Shown piece by piece: positions 10,057-19,350 of a stretch of DNA of 64,000 nt. The stretch is from positions 29,980 to 93,979 of the forward strand of contig CAMZKN010000026.1 in the NCBI GenBank assembly GCA_947311315.1, read 5' to 3'. The notes under the pieces are model-generated. The model saw nothing but the letters and a program-made list of their open reading frames with translations, made no database searches and had not been told where the DNA came from. How positions within the stretch are numbered: position 1 is the stretch's first letter; every line of letters starts with the position of its first letter. Position numbers and translations under genes: made by a program. This DNA is from an uncultured Desulfobulbaceae bacterium (lineage in GTDB: Bacteria; Desulfobacterota; Desulfobulbia; Desulfobulbales; Desulfocapsaceae).

Positions 10057-10848
10057 ATGAATCGTTTGCGTTTTAAGTACAATGCTCTGCTGGAAAGCCT
10101 GAAAGAATACACTAAACTTGCAGTTGCGTTTTCAGGTGGTGTGGATTCAACTTTTCTGGTGTATGCAGCACAGCATGCTCTCGGCGTTGAAAATGTACTG
10201 GTGTTACACGCTTTTTCAACCATCTTATCAAAGCAAAGTGTTGAAAGAGTAGGGAAAATCAGATTCATCGATTTGGCACCTCAAACATTTTTCAAAGCCG
10301 TGGAACTTTTTCCACTCAGCTGGAACGAATTTATCTGTAACTCAGACGAGCGATGCTATTTTTGTAAAAAACGAATGTATTCATGCTTTAATAGGGCTCT
10401 GGAAGAAGAAGGGTACTGCTCTCTTGCTGATGGCACTAATGTGGATGATTTGAAGGAAAATCGTCCGGGCTTGCGAGCTATACGACAATTAAAAGTCGCT
10501 ACTCCTTTTGTTGATGCAGGAATAAATAAAAATGATATTCGGTTACTTGCAAAAAAATATGGTCTTTCTAACCATAATTTGCCTTCCGACTCGTGTCTTG
10601 CTACCAGAGTTCAAAATAATATGGTGATAACTGAGCAAAAGCTTAGAACTATAGAGGTTGCGGAAGATTTTCTCAATGAACGTGGTTTTCAGGGTTGCCG
10701 GGTTAAACTTTGTAACGAGGTGACTATAATAGAGGTTGTGGCTAAAGATATTGAATTGCTGGCATGTGACGCTAACAGATTACAACTCCTTCACTTTTTC
10801 AGGACTCTAGGGTTGAATCCTGTGCTCTTGAACATGGAGGGGAGATAA
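10057..10848 (+). CDS. larE: LarE-type ATP-dependent sacrificial sulfur transferase
   Basis: PP-loop AFSGGVDSTFL, DERCYFCKKRMYS, ADGTNVDDLKENRPGLRA, SDSCLATRV (position of the sacrificial Cys). Confidence 0.85.
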   Translation: MNRLRFKYNALLESLKEYTKLAVAFSGGVDSTFLVYAAQHALGVENVLVLHAFSTILSKQSVERVGKIRFIDLAPQTFFKAVELFPLSWNEFICNSDERCYFCKKRMYSCFNRALEEEGYCSLADGTNVDDLKENRPGLRAIRQLKVATPFVDAGINKNDIRLLAKKYGLSNHNLPSDSCLATRVQNNMVITEQKLRTIEVAEDFLNERGFQGCRVKLCNEVTIIEVVAKDIELLACDANRLQLLHFFRTLGLNPVLLNMEGR

Positions 10849-11237
10849 GCTGTTTGGATGAAAAGAAAAAATGACCATGGTCAACATTGTTTGTAACTCT
10901 CTTTTTTATTTAGATTGTTTGTGCTACTAATCCAAAAAGAGCACATTATTTACTTGATTCTGATTTCCGATTCAATTATGGTGCCTTGTTATGGATCTAA
11001 AAGCCCGAATACAAAGGGTTGTGTCATTCTTGTATTGTTGTCAGCTGAAAGTGTAATGATCTTTTATTAGTGTCTTATTGCGTAAAACCTGAAGAAGGAA
11101 AGACAAGGCACTTATACCCACTTGTTGGGGTGTTAGATAATTAGGTAGAGTTAAAGTAAAGCGTCTTTTATGGGGAAAGAGGACAACGTTCGTTGTTCTG
11201 TTAGAATTGTAACGAAAGATAAAGCAGGGAGGAATGT

Positions 11238-11510
11238 ATGAACAAGAAGGAACTTATTGAAAGCATTGCTGGAGCAGCAGATATTAGCAAAGCGGCCGCC
11301 GAAAAAGCATTGAACGGTACCCTCGCGGCAATTGCCGAAAGTTTGAAAAAGGGTGAGAAAGTGACTTTGGTAGGTTTTGGCACATTTTCTGTTTCAAGGC
11401 GGGATGCACGTCAGGGAAGAAATCCCCAGACAGGGAAGACCATCGATATACCAGCCAAAAATGTTGCAAAGTTTAAAGCTGGCAGCAAACTGTCTGAAGC
11501 TATCAATTAG
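11238..11510 (+). CDS. hup: HU-family DNA-binding protein
   Basis: MNKKELIESIAGAADISKAAAEKAL, GFGTFSVSRRDARQGRNPQTGKTI. Confidence 0.97.
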   Translation: MNKKELIESIAGAADISKAAAEKALNGTLAAIAESLKKGEKVTLVGFGTFSVSRRDARQGRNPQTGKTIDIPAKNVAKFKAGSKLSEAIN

Positions 11511-11562
11511 TCCCTGGTTACCTATGGCTATTGACCTCCGTAGCTGATTATATTGATAGATT

Positions 11563-11596
11563 ACACCCTTAATCCTTACCGGAGAAAGGGTGTTTT
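11563..11596 (+). terminator. Rho-independent terminator downstream of HU
   Basis: ACACCCTT...AAGGGTGT stem followed by TTTT. Confidence 0.65.
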
Positions 11597-11640
11597 AGAA
11601 ACTTTTTCACTGAATTTGTGAAAAAGGTGTCTGATTTGTT

Positions 11641-11684
11641 GAAAGGGCTGTTCCTTACTGGAACAGCCCTTTCGGTGTTTTTTG
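11641..11684 (+). terminator. Second strong terminator downstream of HU
   Basis: 14-bp perfect stem GAAAGGGCTGTTCC / GGAACAGCCCTTTC followed by a T-rich tract. Confidence 0.8.
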
Positions 11685-11721
11685 TGTTACCGGTTTACAA
11701 AGCAGTTTTGAAAAGCAACGA

Positions 11722-13338
11722 TTGTTGAAGAGAGGAGAGGAAATGAATGTCAAGCTTTTGGATTATGGGGCTGGAAATGTTCGCAGTGTAAGAAATGCAA
11801 TTCGTAAACTTGGCTGTTCGGTCAGTGATGTGCAAACACCTGATGATATTCTCACAGCAGAAAAGCTTATTTTCCCGGGTGTTGGAAGCTTTGGCATGGT
11901 TATGGAACGGTTACATCAAATGGGCTATATTGAACCTTTAAAAAAACGTATAGCTCTTGATAAACCTTTTCTTGGCATTTGCGTCGCTTTGCAAACTTTT
12001 TTTGATGGGAGTGAAGAGTCTCCTGGAGTACCTGGGCTTTCGGTTATTCCCGGACAGGTAAAAAAATTTTCAGATAAACATTTCTCTGTCCCTCAGATTG
12101 GTTGGAATAATATAAGATTATGGAAAGAGTCTGATCTTTTTGAAGAGTATCGTGATGAAAAACTGTATTTTGTCCACTCGTATTATGCTCCTGTGTCTGA
12201 TCTCAATAAAGACTGGATACTTTCTGTAACTGACTACGGAACTGAATTCATTTCAGGAGTGGAAAAGGGAAGGGTGAGTGCTTTTCAGTTTCACCCCGAA
12301 AAAAGTGGAGCAGTTGGACTGAAAATATTGGAAAAATTTCTTCTTCCCGAAGGATCTCGACACAAAAAAGAGATCAGCACCACATCGTCAGGTAAAACAT
12401 GTATATCAAAAAGAATTATTGCCTGTCTTGATGTCCGCAGCAATGATAATGGTGATCTGATTGTGACCAAAGGTGATCAATACGACGTACGTGATGAAGG
12501 AGACGTGAGAAATCTTGGTAAACCGGTTGAATTGGCGAAGAGGTATTATAGTGAAGGCGCAGATGAAATCACTTTTTTAAATATAACAGGATTTCGCGAC
12601 TTTCCAATGCAGGATCAGCCGATGCTTGAAGTACTGAAAAGAACATCAGAAAATGTTTTTGTTCCGCTGACTATTGGTGGAGGCATCAGAGAATTTACTG
12701 ATTCAAATGGTATCGCTTACACTTCACTTGATGTTGCTTCAGAATATTTTCGATCAGGAGCTGATAAGGTTTCTATTGGAAGTGATGCTGTCTATGCTGT
12801 AGAAGAGGTTCTGCGAACCGGCAAACCAGGTGGGGCGAGCTCCATTGAACAAATTTCAACAGTTTACGGCGCCCAAGCAGTGGTTATTTCCGTAGATCCA
12901 CGTCGAATATACGTGAAATCTCCTGAAGAGACTACTCATAAGACCATTAAAACGAACTTTCCCGGTCCGAAAGGTGAGGAGTATTGCTGGTACCAGTGTA
13001 CAGTTAAAGGTGGCAGGGAAGGACGTGATCTGGATGTAGTGCAGTTGGTCACGATATGTGAGCAACTTGGCGCTGGTGAAATATTGCTTAACTGTATAGA
13101 TAAAGATGGTACCAATAGCGGTTTTGATTTTGAGCTGATAATGCAGGTGAAACATACTGTTTCCATCCCTGTTATTGCTTCGAGTGGAGCAGGTAAGCCG
13201 TCTCACTTTGTTGATGTTTTCAAAAAGACTGGAGTTGAGGCAGCACTTGCTGCCGGAATTTTCCACAGACGGGAAGTTCCGATCAGTGCAGTGAAAGAAG
13301 CTGTTGTTAAAGCTGGAATCGAAATTAGAGAAACCTGA
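11722..13338 (+). CDS. hisHF: Imidazole glycerol phosphate synthase, HisH-HisF fusion
   Basis: N-term class I GATase (KLLDYGAGNVRSVRNA, PFLGICVALQ, FQFHPEKSG); C-term HisF barrel (RIIACLDVR, LTIGGGIREF, SGADKVSIGSDAV); start probably ATG at 11743 (MNVKLLDYG). Confidence 0.93.
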   Translation: MLKRGEEMNVKLLDYGAGNVRSVRNAIRKLGCSVSDVQTPDDILTAEKLIFPGVGSFGMVMERLHQMGYIEPLKKRIALDKPFLGICVALQTFFDGSEESPGVPGLSVIPGQVKKFSDKHFSVPQIGWNNIRLWKESDLFEEYRDEKLYFVHSYYAPVSDLNKDWILSVTDYGTEFISGVEKGRVSAFQFHPEKSGAVGLKILEKFLLPEGSRHKKEISTTSSGKTCISKRIIACLDVRSNDNGDLIVTKGDQYDVRDEGDVRNLGKPVELAKRYYSEGADEITFLNITGFRDFPMQDQPMLEVLKRTSENVFVPLTIGGGIREFTDSNGIAYTSLDVASEYFRSGADKVSIGSDAVYAVEEVLRTGKPGGASSIEQISTVYGAQAVVISVDPRRIYVKSPEETTHKTIKTNFPGPKGEEYCWYQCTVKGGREGRDLDVVQLVTICEQLGAGEILLNCIDKDGTNSGFDFELIMQVKHTVSIPVIASSGAGKPSHFVDVFKKTGVEAALAAGIFHRREVPISAVKEAVVKAGIEIRET

Positions 13339-13384
13339 ACAGAATGCCAGCAACAGGTAGTTTGAAATGTGTATTGCGAAGAGG

Positions 13385-14110
13385 TTACGTACCCTGGGAA
13401 TGAAATTTAAGGCTTCTGAGAAAGTATTCACCCTCTTCATTCGTTTTACCAATGGATTTTTTTGAAGAATGAAGTGAGCTTTCAACATAGCACATGTCAA
13501 CGCCATTGAACAGTGTGTCCGGGTGCATACAGACCAGGCCTCTGTTTTTGACGTTTATGTATTCGTCCTTATTTTCTGTTATCACGCTGTGATCCTCGTA
13601 TGTCAGGATATATCGCACACACAAAGGAGAAAGTGCGTTGTCAGGAATAATTTGAAATGCTACATTTTTTAAATTACCTGACGCTGTTTGCAGTTTTTTA
13701 GTTTTAGTAACAAACTTGAGAAAGTTATCAGCTTTGAGTTCATTTGGGTTGAGATGAATTTCCGTGGCTTTGGTGTAAATAGCGTAATCTTTTCGTCCAG
13801 TTTTTTTAAGATAATATAAACTGTCATTGTTGAGTTTTTCGAACCAGCTGTTTCCTGTCGGAGGCGTTATTGAAAAGCCAAGACTACTTTCCCTTTGGGC
13901 AAGGTTTTTAACAGGGAAATAACGGTTTTTGTATGAAGCACCACATGAGCATAATGAAAGTGCAAATAACATTACCAGAATCGGTGAAGTCTTGCGTAGT
14001 ATATTTAATTTTATTTGGAGAGTGAATTTCATAAGTTTCTGCATGTAATTTCTTGAATGGTACATTCGTTTCTGGATAGTATATGTAATTGATTTTTTGG
14101 AACCATTCAA
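13385..14110 (-). CDS. Putative lipoprotein of unknown function
   Basis: Signal/lipobox MLFALSLCSCG; no recognised domain; start probably internal. Confidence 0.6.
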   Translation of the reverse strand: MNGSKKSITYTIQKRMYHSRNYMQKLMKFTLQIKLNILRKTSPILVMLFALSLCSCGASYKNRYFPVKNLAQRESSLGFSITPPTGNSWFEKLNNDSLYYLKKTGRKDYAIYTKATEIHLNPNELKADNFLKFVTKTKKLQTASGNLKNVAFQIIPDNALSPLCVRYILTYEDHSVITENKDEYINVKNRGLVCMHPDTLFNGVDMCYVESSLHSSKKSIGKTNEEGEYFLRSLKFHSQGT

Positions 14111-14134
14111 GGATATAGTAGCAACCTGAAATTA

Positions 14135-16003
14135 TTGTTTCTCACCTGGGATTTACACATGAATTATCCGGTTCCCACGCTACAAAGAAGGGCCATTAGT
14201 GGCCTGTTATTTGTCATTGTTCTCATTCTAGTGCTGAACACAGTATCTACTTTGACGTATAAAAGGGGGGTGGAACAACTTGAACAGCAGGGCAATGTCC
14301 GTCTTGAATTGTACATAAATTATCTTGAAGGGATTCTTGAGAAATACCAGAGCCTGCCGGAGCTATTGGCCATAGATAAAAAACTTGTTAAAGCTCTCTT
14401 GAATCCGACGGAACATAAAAGAATTGAAACATTAAACAGATATCTGGAAACCATAAATAAGGTCAGTGATACACTTGACACCTATCTAATGAATAAAGAT
14501 GGTTTGACGATTGCTGCAAGTAACTGGAATGAAAAACATCCGTTTATTGGCAGAAATTTTAGTTATCGACCGTATTTCAAAGAGGCCATGAAGGGGAAGC
14601 TTGGCAGATATTTTGCTCTTGGCTCAACGTCTTCCAAACGTGGGTATTATTTCGCGTTTCCCGTGCGAAAAGACGATGAAATCCTTGGCGCTGTTGCTAT
14701 AAAAATCAACATAGACACAGTGGAGCAAAAATGGGCAGATAGGGATGAGAATTTTCTGGTTTCTGACCCTGATGGGGTTATTTTTATCACTACAAATCCT
14801 GAATGGCGCTATAAAACACTTGGGCCCTTGCCTGCAACAACATTAAAAAGGATCACAGAGAGCAAACGGTACCCTGACGCCACACTTACTCCTTTGAGCG
14901 ATACTATAATTGAAACATCTGATAAAAGGCAGATTTTCAGCGTAGAGGGTAAATCAAAAGCTCAAACAATAAGTGTTTTGAAACAATCACAATATATGCC
15001 CCATGCCGGTTGGAATGTTCATATATTAACAGACATTCGTGTTGTAAAGAAAAAGATTATTTTGATTGATATTCTTGTTGCTGCCGGTCTCTTTCTGGCC
15101 TTTTTTCTCTCAATAATGCTAATGCAGCGACAGCAACGTTTAGCAGAGATGAAGAAAATCGAAAGGCAGGCTAAAATAGCTTTGCAGGATGCAAATGAAC
15201 AGCTTGAATCGAGGGTTCTTGACAGGACGCAAAAACTTACAGAAATCAACAAGTTATTGAGAAAAGAAATCCTCGAAAGAAAACAGACTGAAATTAAGCT
15301 AAAAAGAACACGAAGAGAATTGATACATGCCGCAAAGCTGGCAGTGCTTGGCCAGATGTCTGCAGGCATTAATCATGAGTTGAACCAGCCACTTGCTGCG
15401 ATAAGGAGTTACACCGATAACGGCAGACAATTTCTACAAAAAGGTCGATTGGAAGAAGCTCTGTGGAATCTTGAGCAGATAGGTGAACTCACGGAACGAA
15501 TGGCCCAGATTGGCATCCAGCTCAAGCTTTTTTCAAAAAAATCTAGTGGTCAAATCGTTGCCGTACCGTTTCATGGTATTGTTGATGGCGCTTTGGAAAT
15601 TTTAAAACCAAGTATAAAAAAAGAAGGCGTCAACCTTGCTGTAAAAATAGATCCGGAAGATCTGGAAGTAAAAGGGAATCATGTCTTGTTGCAACAGGTT
15701 TTAGTGAATTTAATCTCGAATGCAATGCAGGCCATTGAGGCACAAAAAGAGAAAATAATAGACGTCGAATGTGTAGAAAAAGAAGGCTTTGTCGTTGTAA
15801 GTGTTCAAGATAATGGGTTGGGAGTTCCAAAAAATTTCAGGAAAAATATTTTTGAACCGTTTTTCACCACCAAAAAATCCGGTCAGGGCTTAGGGCTTGG
15901 CTTGACCATAAGTGATCGAATTGTTCAGGATCTTGGTGGACATATAACACTTGTACCGTCTTCCACAGGAGCACGGTTTGAGTTCTCATTAAAAAAGGCG
16001 TAA
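14135..16003 (+). CDS. dctB: DctB-type C4-dicarboxylate sensor histidine kinase
   Basis: Two TM segments around a PDC-like sensor, GQMSAGINHELNQPLAAIRSYTDN H-box, GLGLGLTIS G-box; followed by an NtrC-type regulator and TRAP genes. Confidence 0.85.
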   Translation: MFLTWDLHMNYPVPTLQRRAISGLLFVIVLILVLNTVSTLTYKRGVEQLEQQGNVRLELYINYLEGILEKYQSLPELLAIDKKLVKALLNPTEHKRIETLNRYLETINKVSDTLDTYLMNKDGLTIAASNWNEKHPFIGRNFSYRPYFKEAMKGKLGRYFALGSTSSKRGYYFAFPVRKDDEILGAVAIKINIDTVEQKWADRDENFLVSDPDGVIFITTNPEWRYKTLGPLPATTLKRITESKRYPDATLTPLSDTIIETSDKRQIFSVEGKSKAQTISVLKQSQYMPHAGWNVHILTDIRVVKKKIILIDILVAAGLFLAFFLSIMLMQRQQRLAEMKKIERQAKIALQDANEQLESRVLDRTQKLTEINKLLRKEILERKQTEIKLKRTRRELIHAAKLAVLGQMSAGINHELNQPLAAIRSYTDNGRQFLQKGRLEEALWNLEQIGELTERMAQIGIQLKLFSKKSSGQIVAVPFHGIVDGALEILKPSIKKEGVNLAVKIDPEDLEVKGNHVLLQQVLVNLISNAMQAIEAQKEKIIDVECVEKEGFVVVSVQDNGLGVPKNFRKNIFEPFFTTKKSGQGLGLGLTISDRIVQDLGGHITLVPSSTGARFEFSLKKA

Positions 16004-16012
16004 TTAAAAGTT

Positions 16013-17368
16013 ATGGCGACACAGGGGAGAGTGCTTTTTATCGATGATGAAAAGCATATTCGACAAGCAAACAGACAAACTCTTGAACTTGCAGATCTTG
16101 ATGTTATTTGTGAGGATTGTGCCGAAAAAGGTCTTCAGATAGTCAATCGGGAATGGCCTGGTGTTATCGTTTGTGATATCCGTCTGCCTAACATGGATGG
16201 CCTTCAGTTCCTGCTTGAAGTACAGAAGATTGACAGTGATTTGCCGGTGATTTTGATCACAGGACATGGTGATATCTCCATCGCAGTAAAGGCTATGCGA
16301 GATGGTGCATATGATTTTATTGAAAAGCCCTATTCGACTGAACGGCTTGTGAAGACTGTTGTGCGTGGCCTTGAAAAAAGATCTCTTACGCTTGAAAACC
16401 GAAATCTGCGACGTGAGCTTGAATTGCACAGCGCTCCGGGGCCAAGAATAATAGGTAGAACCCCTGCAATGGAAAAATTACGATCAACGATTGCCCAAGT
16501 CGCAGATACAGGTGCTGATGTGCTTATACTCGGGGAGACTGGTACAGGCAAAGAACTTGTTGCCCGGGCACTTCATGAAAACAGCAAAAGGAGCATAAAA
16601 AATTTTGTGGCAATTAATTGCGGTGCTGTTTCAGAATCTATAATGGAAAGTGAGCTTTTTGGCCATGAAGCGGGAGCTTTTACCGACGCAAGATCGACAC
16701 GAATAGGGAAATTCGAACATGCGAATGGTGGAACTCTGCTGCTTGATGAAATTGAATCCATGCCAATGAGAGTACAGATTAATCTCTTACGGGTACTTCA
16801 GGAACGTTCACTTGAGAGGATGGGATCCAATACACTTATACCACTTGATTTGAGGGTTGTTGCTGCTTCAAAAATTGATCTGTTGGAGGCATCCAATCAG
16901 GGTTCATTTCGACAGGACCTCTACTATAGATTAAATGTTGTAACTCTTAAAATACCACCATTGAGAGAACGTCGGGAAGATATTCCTTTATTATTCCATC
17001 ATTTTCTACTGGTTGCCGCACATAGGTATCAGCAGGAAATTCCTACGCCCAGTACTGTTCAAATGAATGCATTGCTTGCCTATTCCTGGCCAGGAAATGT
17101 TCGAGAACTTCGTAATTTTTCCGAACGTTATGTTCTGCTTGGCAGGCAGTTTGACTGGTCGCTTGAAAAAATGCTTTCAAATGAGGAAAAAGTACAACAT
17201 CGATCGCTTTCCGGGCAGGTTGATTGTTTTGAAAGAAGCCTTATCGAACAGGCTCTTGTCGCCTCAAATGGCAGCATAAAAGATGTTATGGAGGATTTAG
17301 TCATTCCCCGAAAAACACTCTATGATAAAATGCGGAAATATGATTTAAAAAAAGGTGATTACAAATAA
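16013..17368 (+). CDS. dctD: DctD-type sigma-54-dependent response regulator
   Basis: Receiver domain (VIVCDIRLPNMDG), AAA+ with ESELFGHEAGAFTDA (GAFTDA sigma-54 contact motif), C-term HTH. Confidence 0.9.
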   Translation: MATQGRVLFIDDEKHIRQANRQTLELADLDVICEDCAEKGLQIVNREWPGVIVCDIRLPNMDGLQFLLEVQKIDSDLPVILITGHGDISIAVKAMRDGAYDFIEKPYSTERLVKTVVRGLEKRSLTLENRNLRRELELHSAPGPRIIGRTPAMEKLRSTIAQVADTGADVLILGETGTGKELVARALHENSKRSIKNFVAINCGAVSESIMESELFGHEAGAFTDARSTRIGKFEHANGGTLLLDEIESMPMRVQINLLRVLQERSLERMGSNTLIPLDLRVVAASKIDLLEASNQGSFRQDLYYRLNVVTLKIPPLRERREDIPLLFHHFLLVAAHRYQQEIPTPSTVQMNALLAYSWPGNVRELRNFSERYVLLGRQFDWSLEKMLSNEEKVQHRSLSGQVDCFERSLIEQALVASNGSIKDVMEDLVIPRKTLYDKMRKYDLKKGDYK

Positions 17369-17412
17369 CAAAGGAAATAATAGGCGGATTCCCGCCTATT
17401 ATTTCCTTTGTT
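17367..17412 (+). terminator. Perfect 21-bp hairpin downstream of dctD
   Basis: AACAAAGGAAATAATAGGCGG attc CCGCCTATTATTTCCTTTGTT. Confidence 0.75.
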
Positions 17413-17576
17413 ATTCTCTACTTTTCCTTCTATCGTTTTGTTTTTACGTTAAGAGTCTCTCTTGTGATGTGTTATAATTAGAAACTGGCGGATTTCCACC
17501 AGTTTCTAGTCGTTAGGAATATTTACAGTTATTGTTTTTGTTGTGATATCCGCTAGATAAGACGTTTTGCTGCGTC

Positions 17577-17592
17577 TGGTCTAACATTTGCA
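17577..17592 (+). promoter_or_regulatory. Sigma-54 (-24/-12) promoter for dctPQM
   Basis: TGGTCTAACATTTGCA: GG-N10-GC with a TTTGCA -12 element, between dctD and dctP. Confidence 0.75.
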
Positions 17593-17712
17593 AGGCATAT
17601 TTCACGCATTTCATGATAGTGTTTCATGTTTATGTGAGCAATTCAAAGAATTGCTTATGTCACTGGTTCTGGTTTATCCAGATTGTTATTCTCAAAATTG
17701 GAGGAAAAACGT

Positions 17713-18708
17713 ATGTTACGTACAATTACGACGTTAGTCGCAAGTGTTGCTGTTTCAGCAATGATCTTTACGGGTACCGCTTTTGCAAGTGGTCCAACCG
17801 TAATTAAGTTTTCCCATGTGGTCGCAGAAAACACTCCTAAAGGCCAGATGGCTAATAAATTCAAAGATCTGGTTACCGAGCGACTTGGTGGCAAATATGA
17901 GGTCGAAGTATTTCCAAACTCGCAGTTATTTGGAGACAATAAAGTTCTTGAAGCAATGCTTCTTGGTGACGTACAGATGGCTGCACCTGCATTGTCAAAA
18001 TTCAGCAGATATACAAAACAATTACAGATATTTGACCTGCCATTTCTTTTCAGAGATATGGTAGCTGTAGAAAAATTCCAAAAAAGTTCCAATGGCCTTG
18101 AGTTGCTTGACAGCCTGAAGAAAAAAGGACTTGTCGGACTTGGATACCTGCATAACGGAATGAAACAACTTTCTTCCAGCAAACCTTTGAAAGTACCTGC
18201 AGATGCTCATGGATTAAAATTTCGTATTATGTCTTCAGATGTTCTTGCGGCACAGTTTCATGCTGTCAAAGCCACCCCTTTGAAAAAGCCATTCTCTGAA
18301 GTTTTTACCCTCCTGCAGACCAAGGCTATTGATGGTCAGGAAAATACCTGGTCGAATATCTTTTCAAAGAAGTTTTTTGAAGTTCAGCCTTATATCACAG
18401 AATCTAATCATGGTCTGCTTGATTATATGGTCGTCACTTCCAAAGAATTCTGGATGGGCGTACCTGAGGCCGATCGCGTAGTTCTCAAGAAATCTCTTGA
18501 CGAAGCGATTGCCTTTGGTAACGATGTAGCAGCGAAAAAAGCTCTCGCTGATCGTCAAAAAATTGTTGACTCAAAACGCACAGAGATAATTACACTCACG
18601 GATGCTGAAAGAAGCCAATGGGTTGAGGCTATGAAGCCTGTGTGGGAAGAATTTGAAAAGCAAATCGGCAAAGATATGATCGACGCTGCATATAAATCAA
18701 ATATGTAA
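17713..18708 (+). CDS. dctP: TRAP dicarboxylate transporter periplasmic binding protein
   Basis: Signal peptide MLRTITTLVASVAVSAMIFTGTAFA; TVIKFSHVVAENTPKG; start refined to the ATG after GGAGG. Confidence 0.93.
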   Translation: MLRTITTLVASVAVSAMIFTGTAFASGPTVIKFSHVVAENTPKGQMANKFKDLVTERLGGKYEVEVFPNSQLFGDNKVLEAMLLGDVQMAAPALSKFSRYTKQLQIFDLPFLFRDMVAVEKFQKSSNGLELLDSLKKKGLVGLGYLHNGMKQLSSSKPLKVPADAHGLKFRIMSSDVLAAQFHAVKATPLKKPFSEVFTLLQTKAIDGQENTWSNIFSKKFFEVQPYITESNHGLLDYMVVTSKEFWMGVPEADRVVLKKSLDEAIAFGNDVAAKKALADRQKIVDSKRTEIITLTDAERSQWVEAMKPVWEEFEKQIGKDMIDAAYKSNM

Positions 18709-18722
18709 GACGTACGACTAAA

Positions 18723-18762
18723 GCAGGTAGAATCCCCGGAAGTACCTGGATATTCTACCTGC
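18723..18762 (+). terminator. Intergenic hairpin between dctP and dctQ (attenuator/stabiliser)
   Basis: 11-bp stem GCAGGTAGAAT / ATTCTACCTGC without a strong U tract. Confidence 0.55.
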
Positions 18763-18780
18763 ATTTATACCCCTGGTGGG

Positions 18781-19350
18781 GTGTCAGCTAGTAAGAGGTA
18801 TTCTATGTTTTTACGTTTCATGAATCGTGCCGAAGAAGCGATTATCTGCATCTTACTGGTAGTTACAACACTGCTGGTCTTTGTCGATGTTGTTATGCGT
18901 TTTGGCTTTAACACCGGGTTTATGTGGTCACAGGAGCTCACTCTGCATATGTCGGCATGGATGGTGTTATTTGGAGCTTCTTACGGGTTGAAAGTTGGAT
19001 CCCATATCGGTATGGATGCATTTGTAAAGCTTTTCCCCTCGACAGGACGCAGGATATTGACAGCAATTGCTGCTATTCTTGCTCTTATCTATTGTGGGTT
19101 GATATTCTATGGAAGTTGGATATATCTCAAAAAAATGCATCTTATCGGCATTGAACTCGAAGATATCCCTGTACCAGCCTGGTTAGCTCACAGTCTGTTG
19201 CTGTTTGGATTTCTCTTTCTTATTATCAGGTTGCTTATGATTCTCTGGTCAGTTATCACCGGTAAAGCTGAGGGTTTTAAACATGCCGATGAGGCAAAAG
19301 ACAGCATGGAACTCGCTGAAGATATCCTCAAAGAGGAGGCAAAATCATGA
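18781..19350 (+). CDS. dctQ: TRAP transporter small permease
   Basis: Four hydrophobic segments, WSQELTLHMSAWMVLFGASYGLKVGSHIGMDAF. Confidence 0.9.
   Translation: MSASKRYSMFLRFMNRAEEAIICILLVVTTLLVFVDVVMRFGFNTGFMWSQELTLHMSAWMVLFGASYGLKVGSHIGMDAFVKLFPSTGRRILTAIAAILALIYCGLIFYGSWIYLKKMHLIGIELEDIPVPAWLAHSLLLFGFLFLIIRLLMILWSVITGKAEGFKHADEAKDSMELAEDILKEEAKS

Noticed and set aside
12856-13506. 216-aa minus-strand ORF opposite the hisF half
   Set aside because: Lies almost entirely antisense to strongly conserved HisF coding sequence; protein has low-complexity character and no motifs; likely spurious.
17655-18182. 175-aa minus-strand ORF opposite dctP
   Set aside because: Antisense to the well-supported DctP; no motifs.
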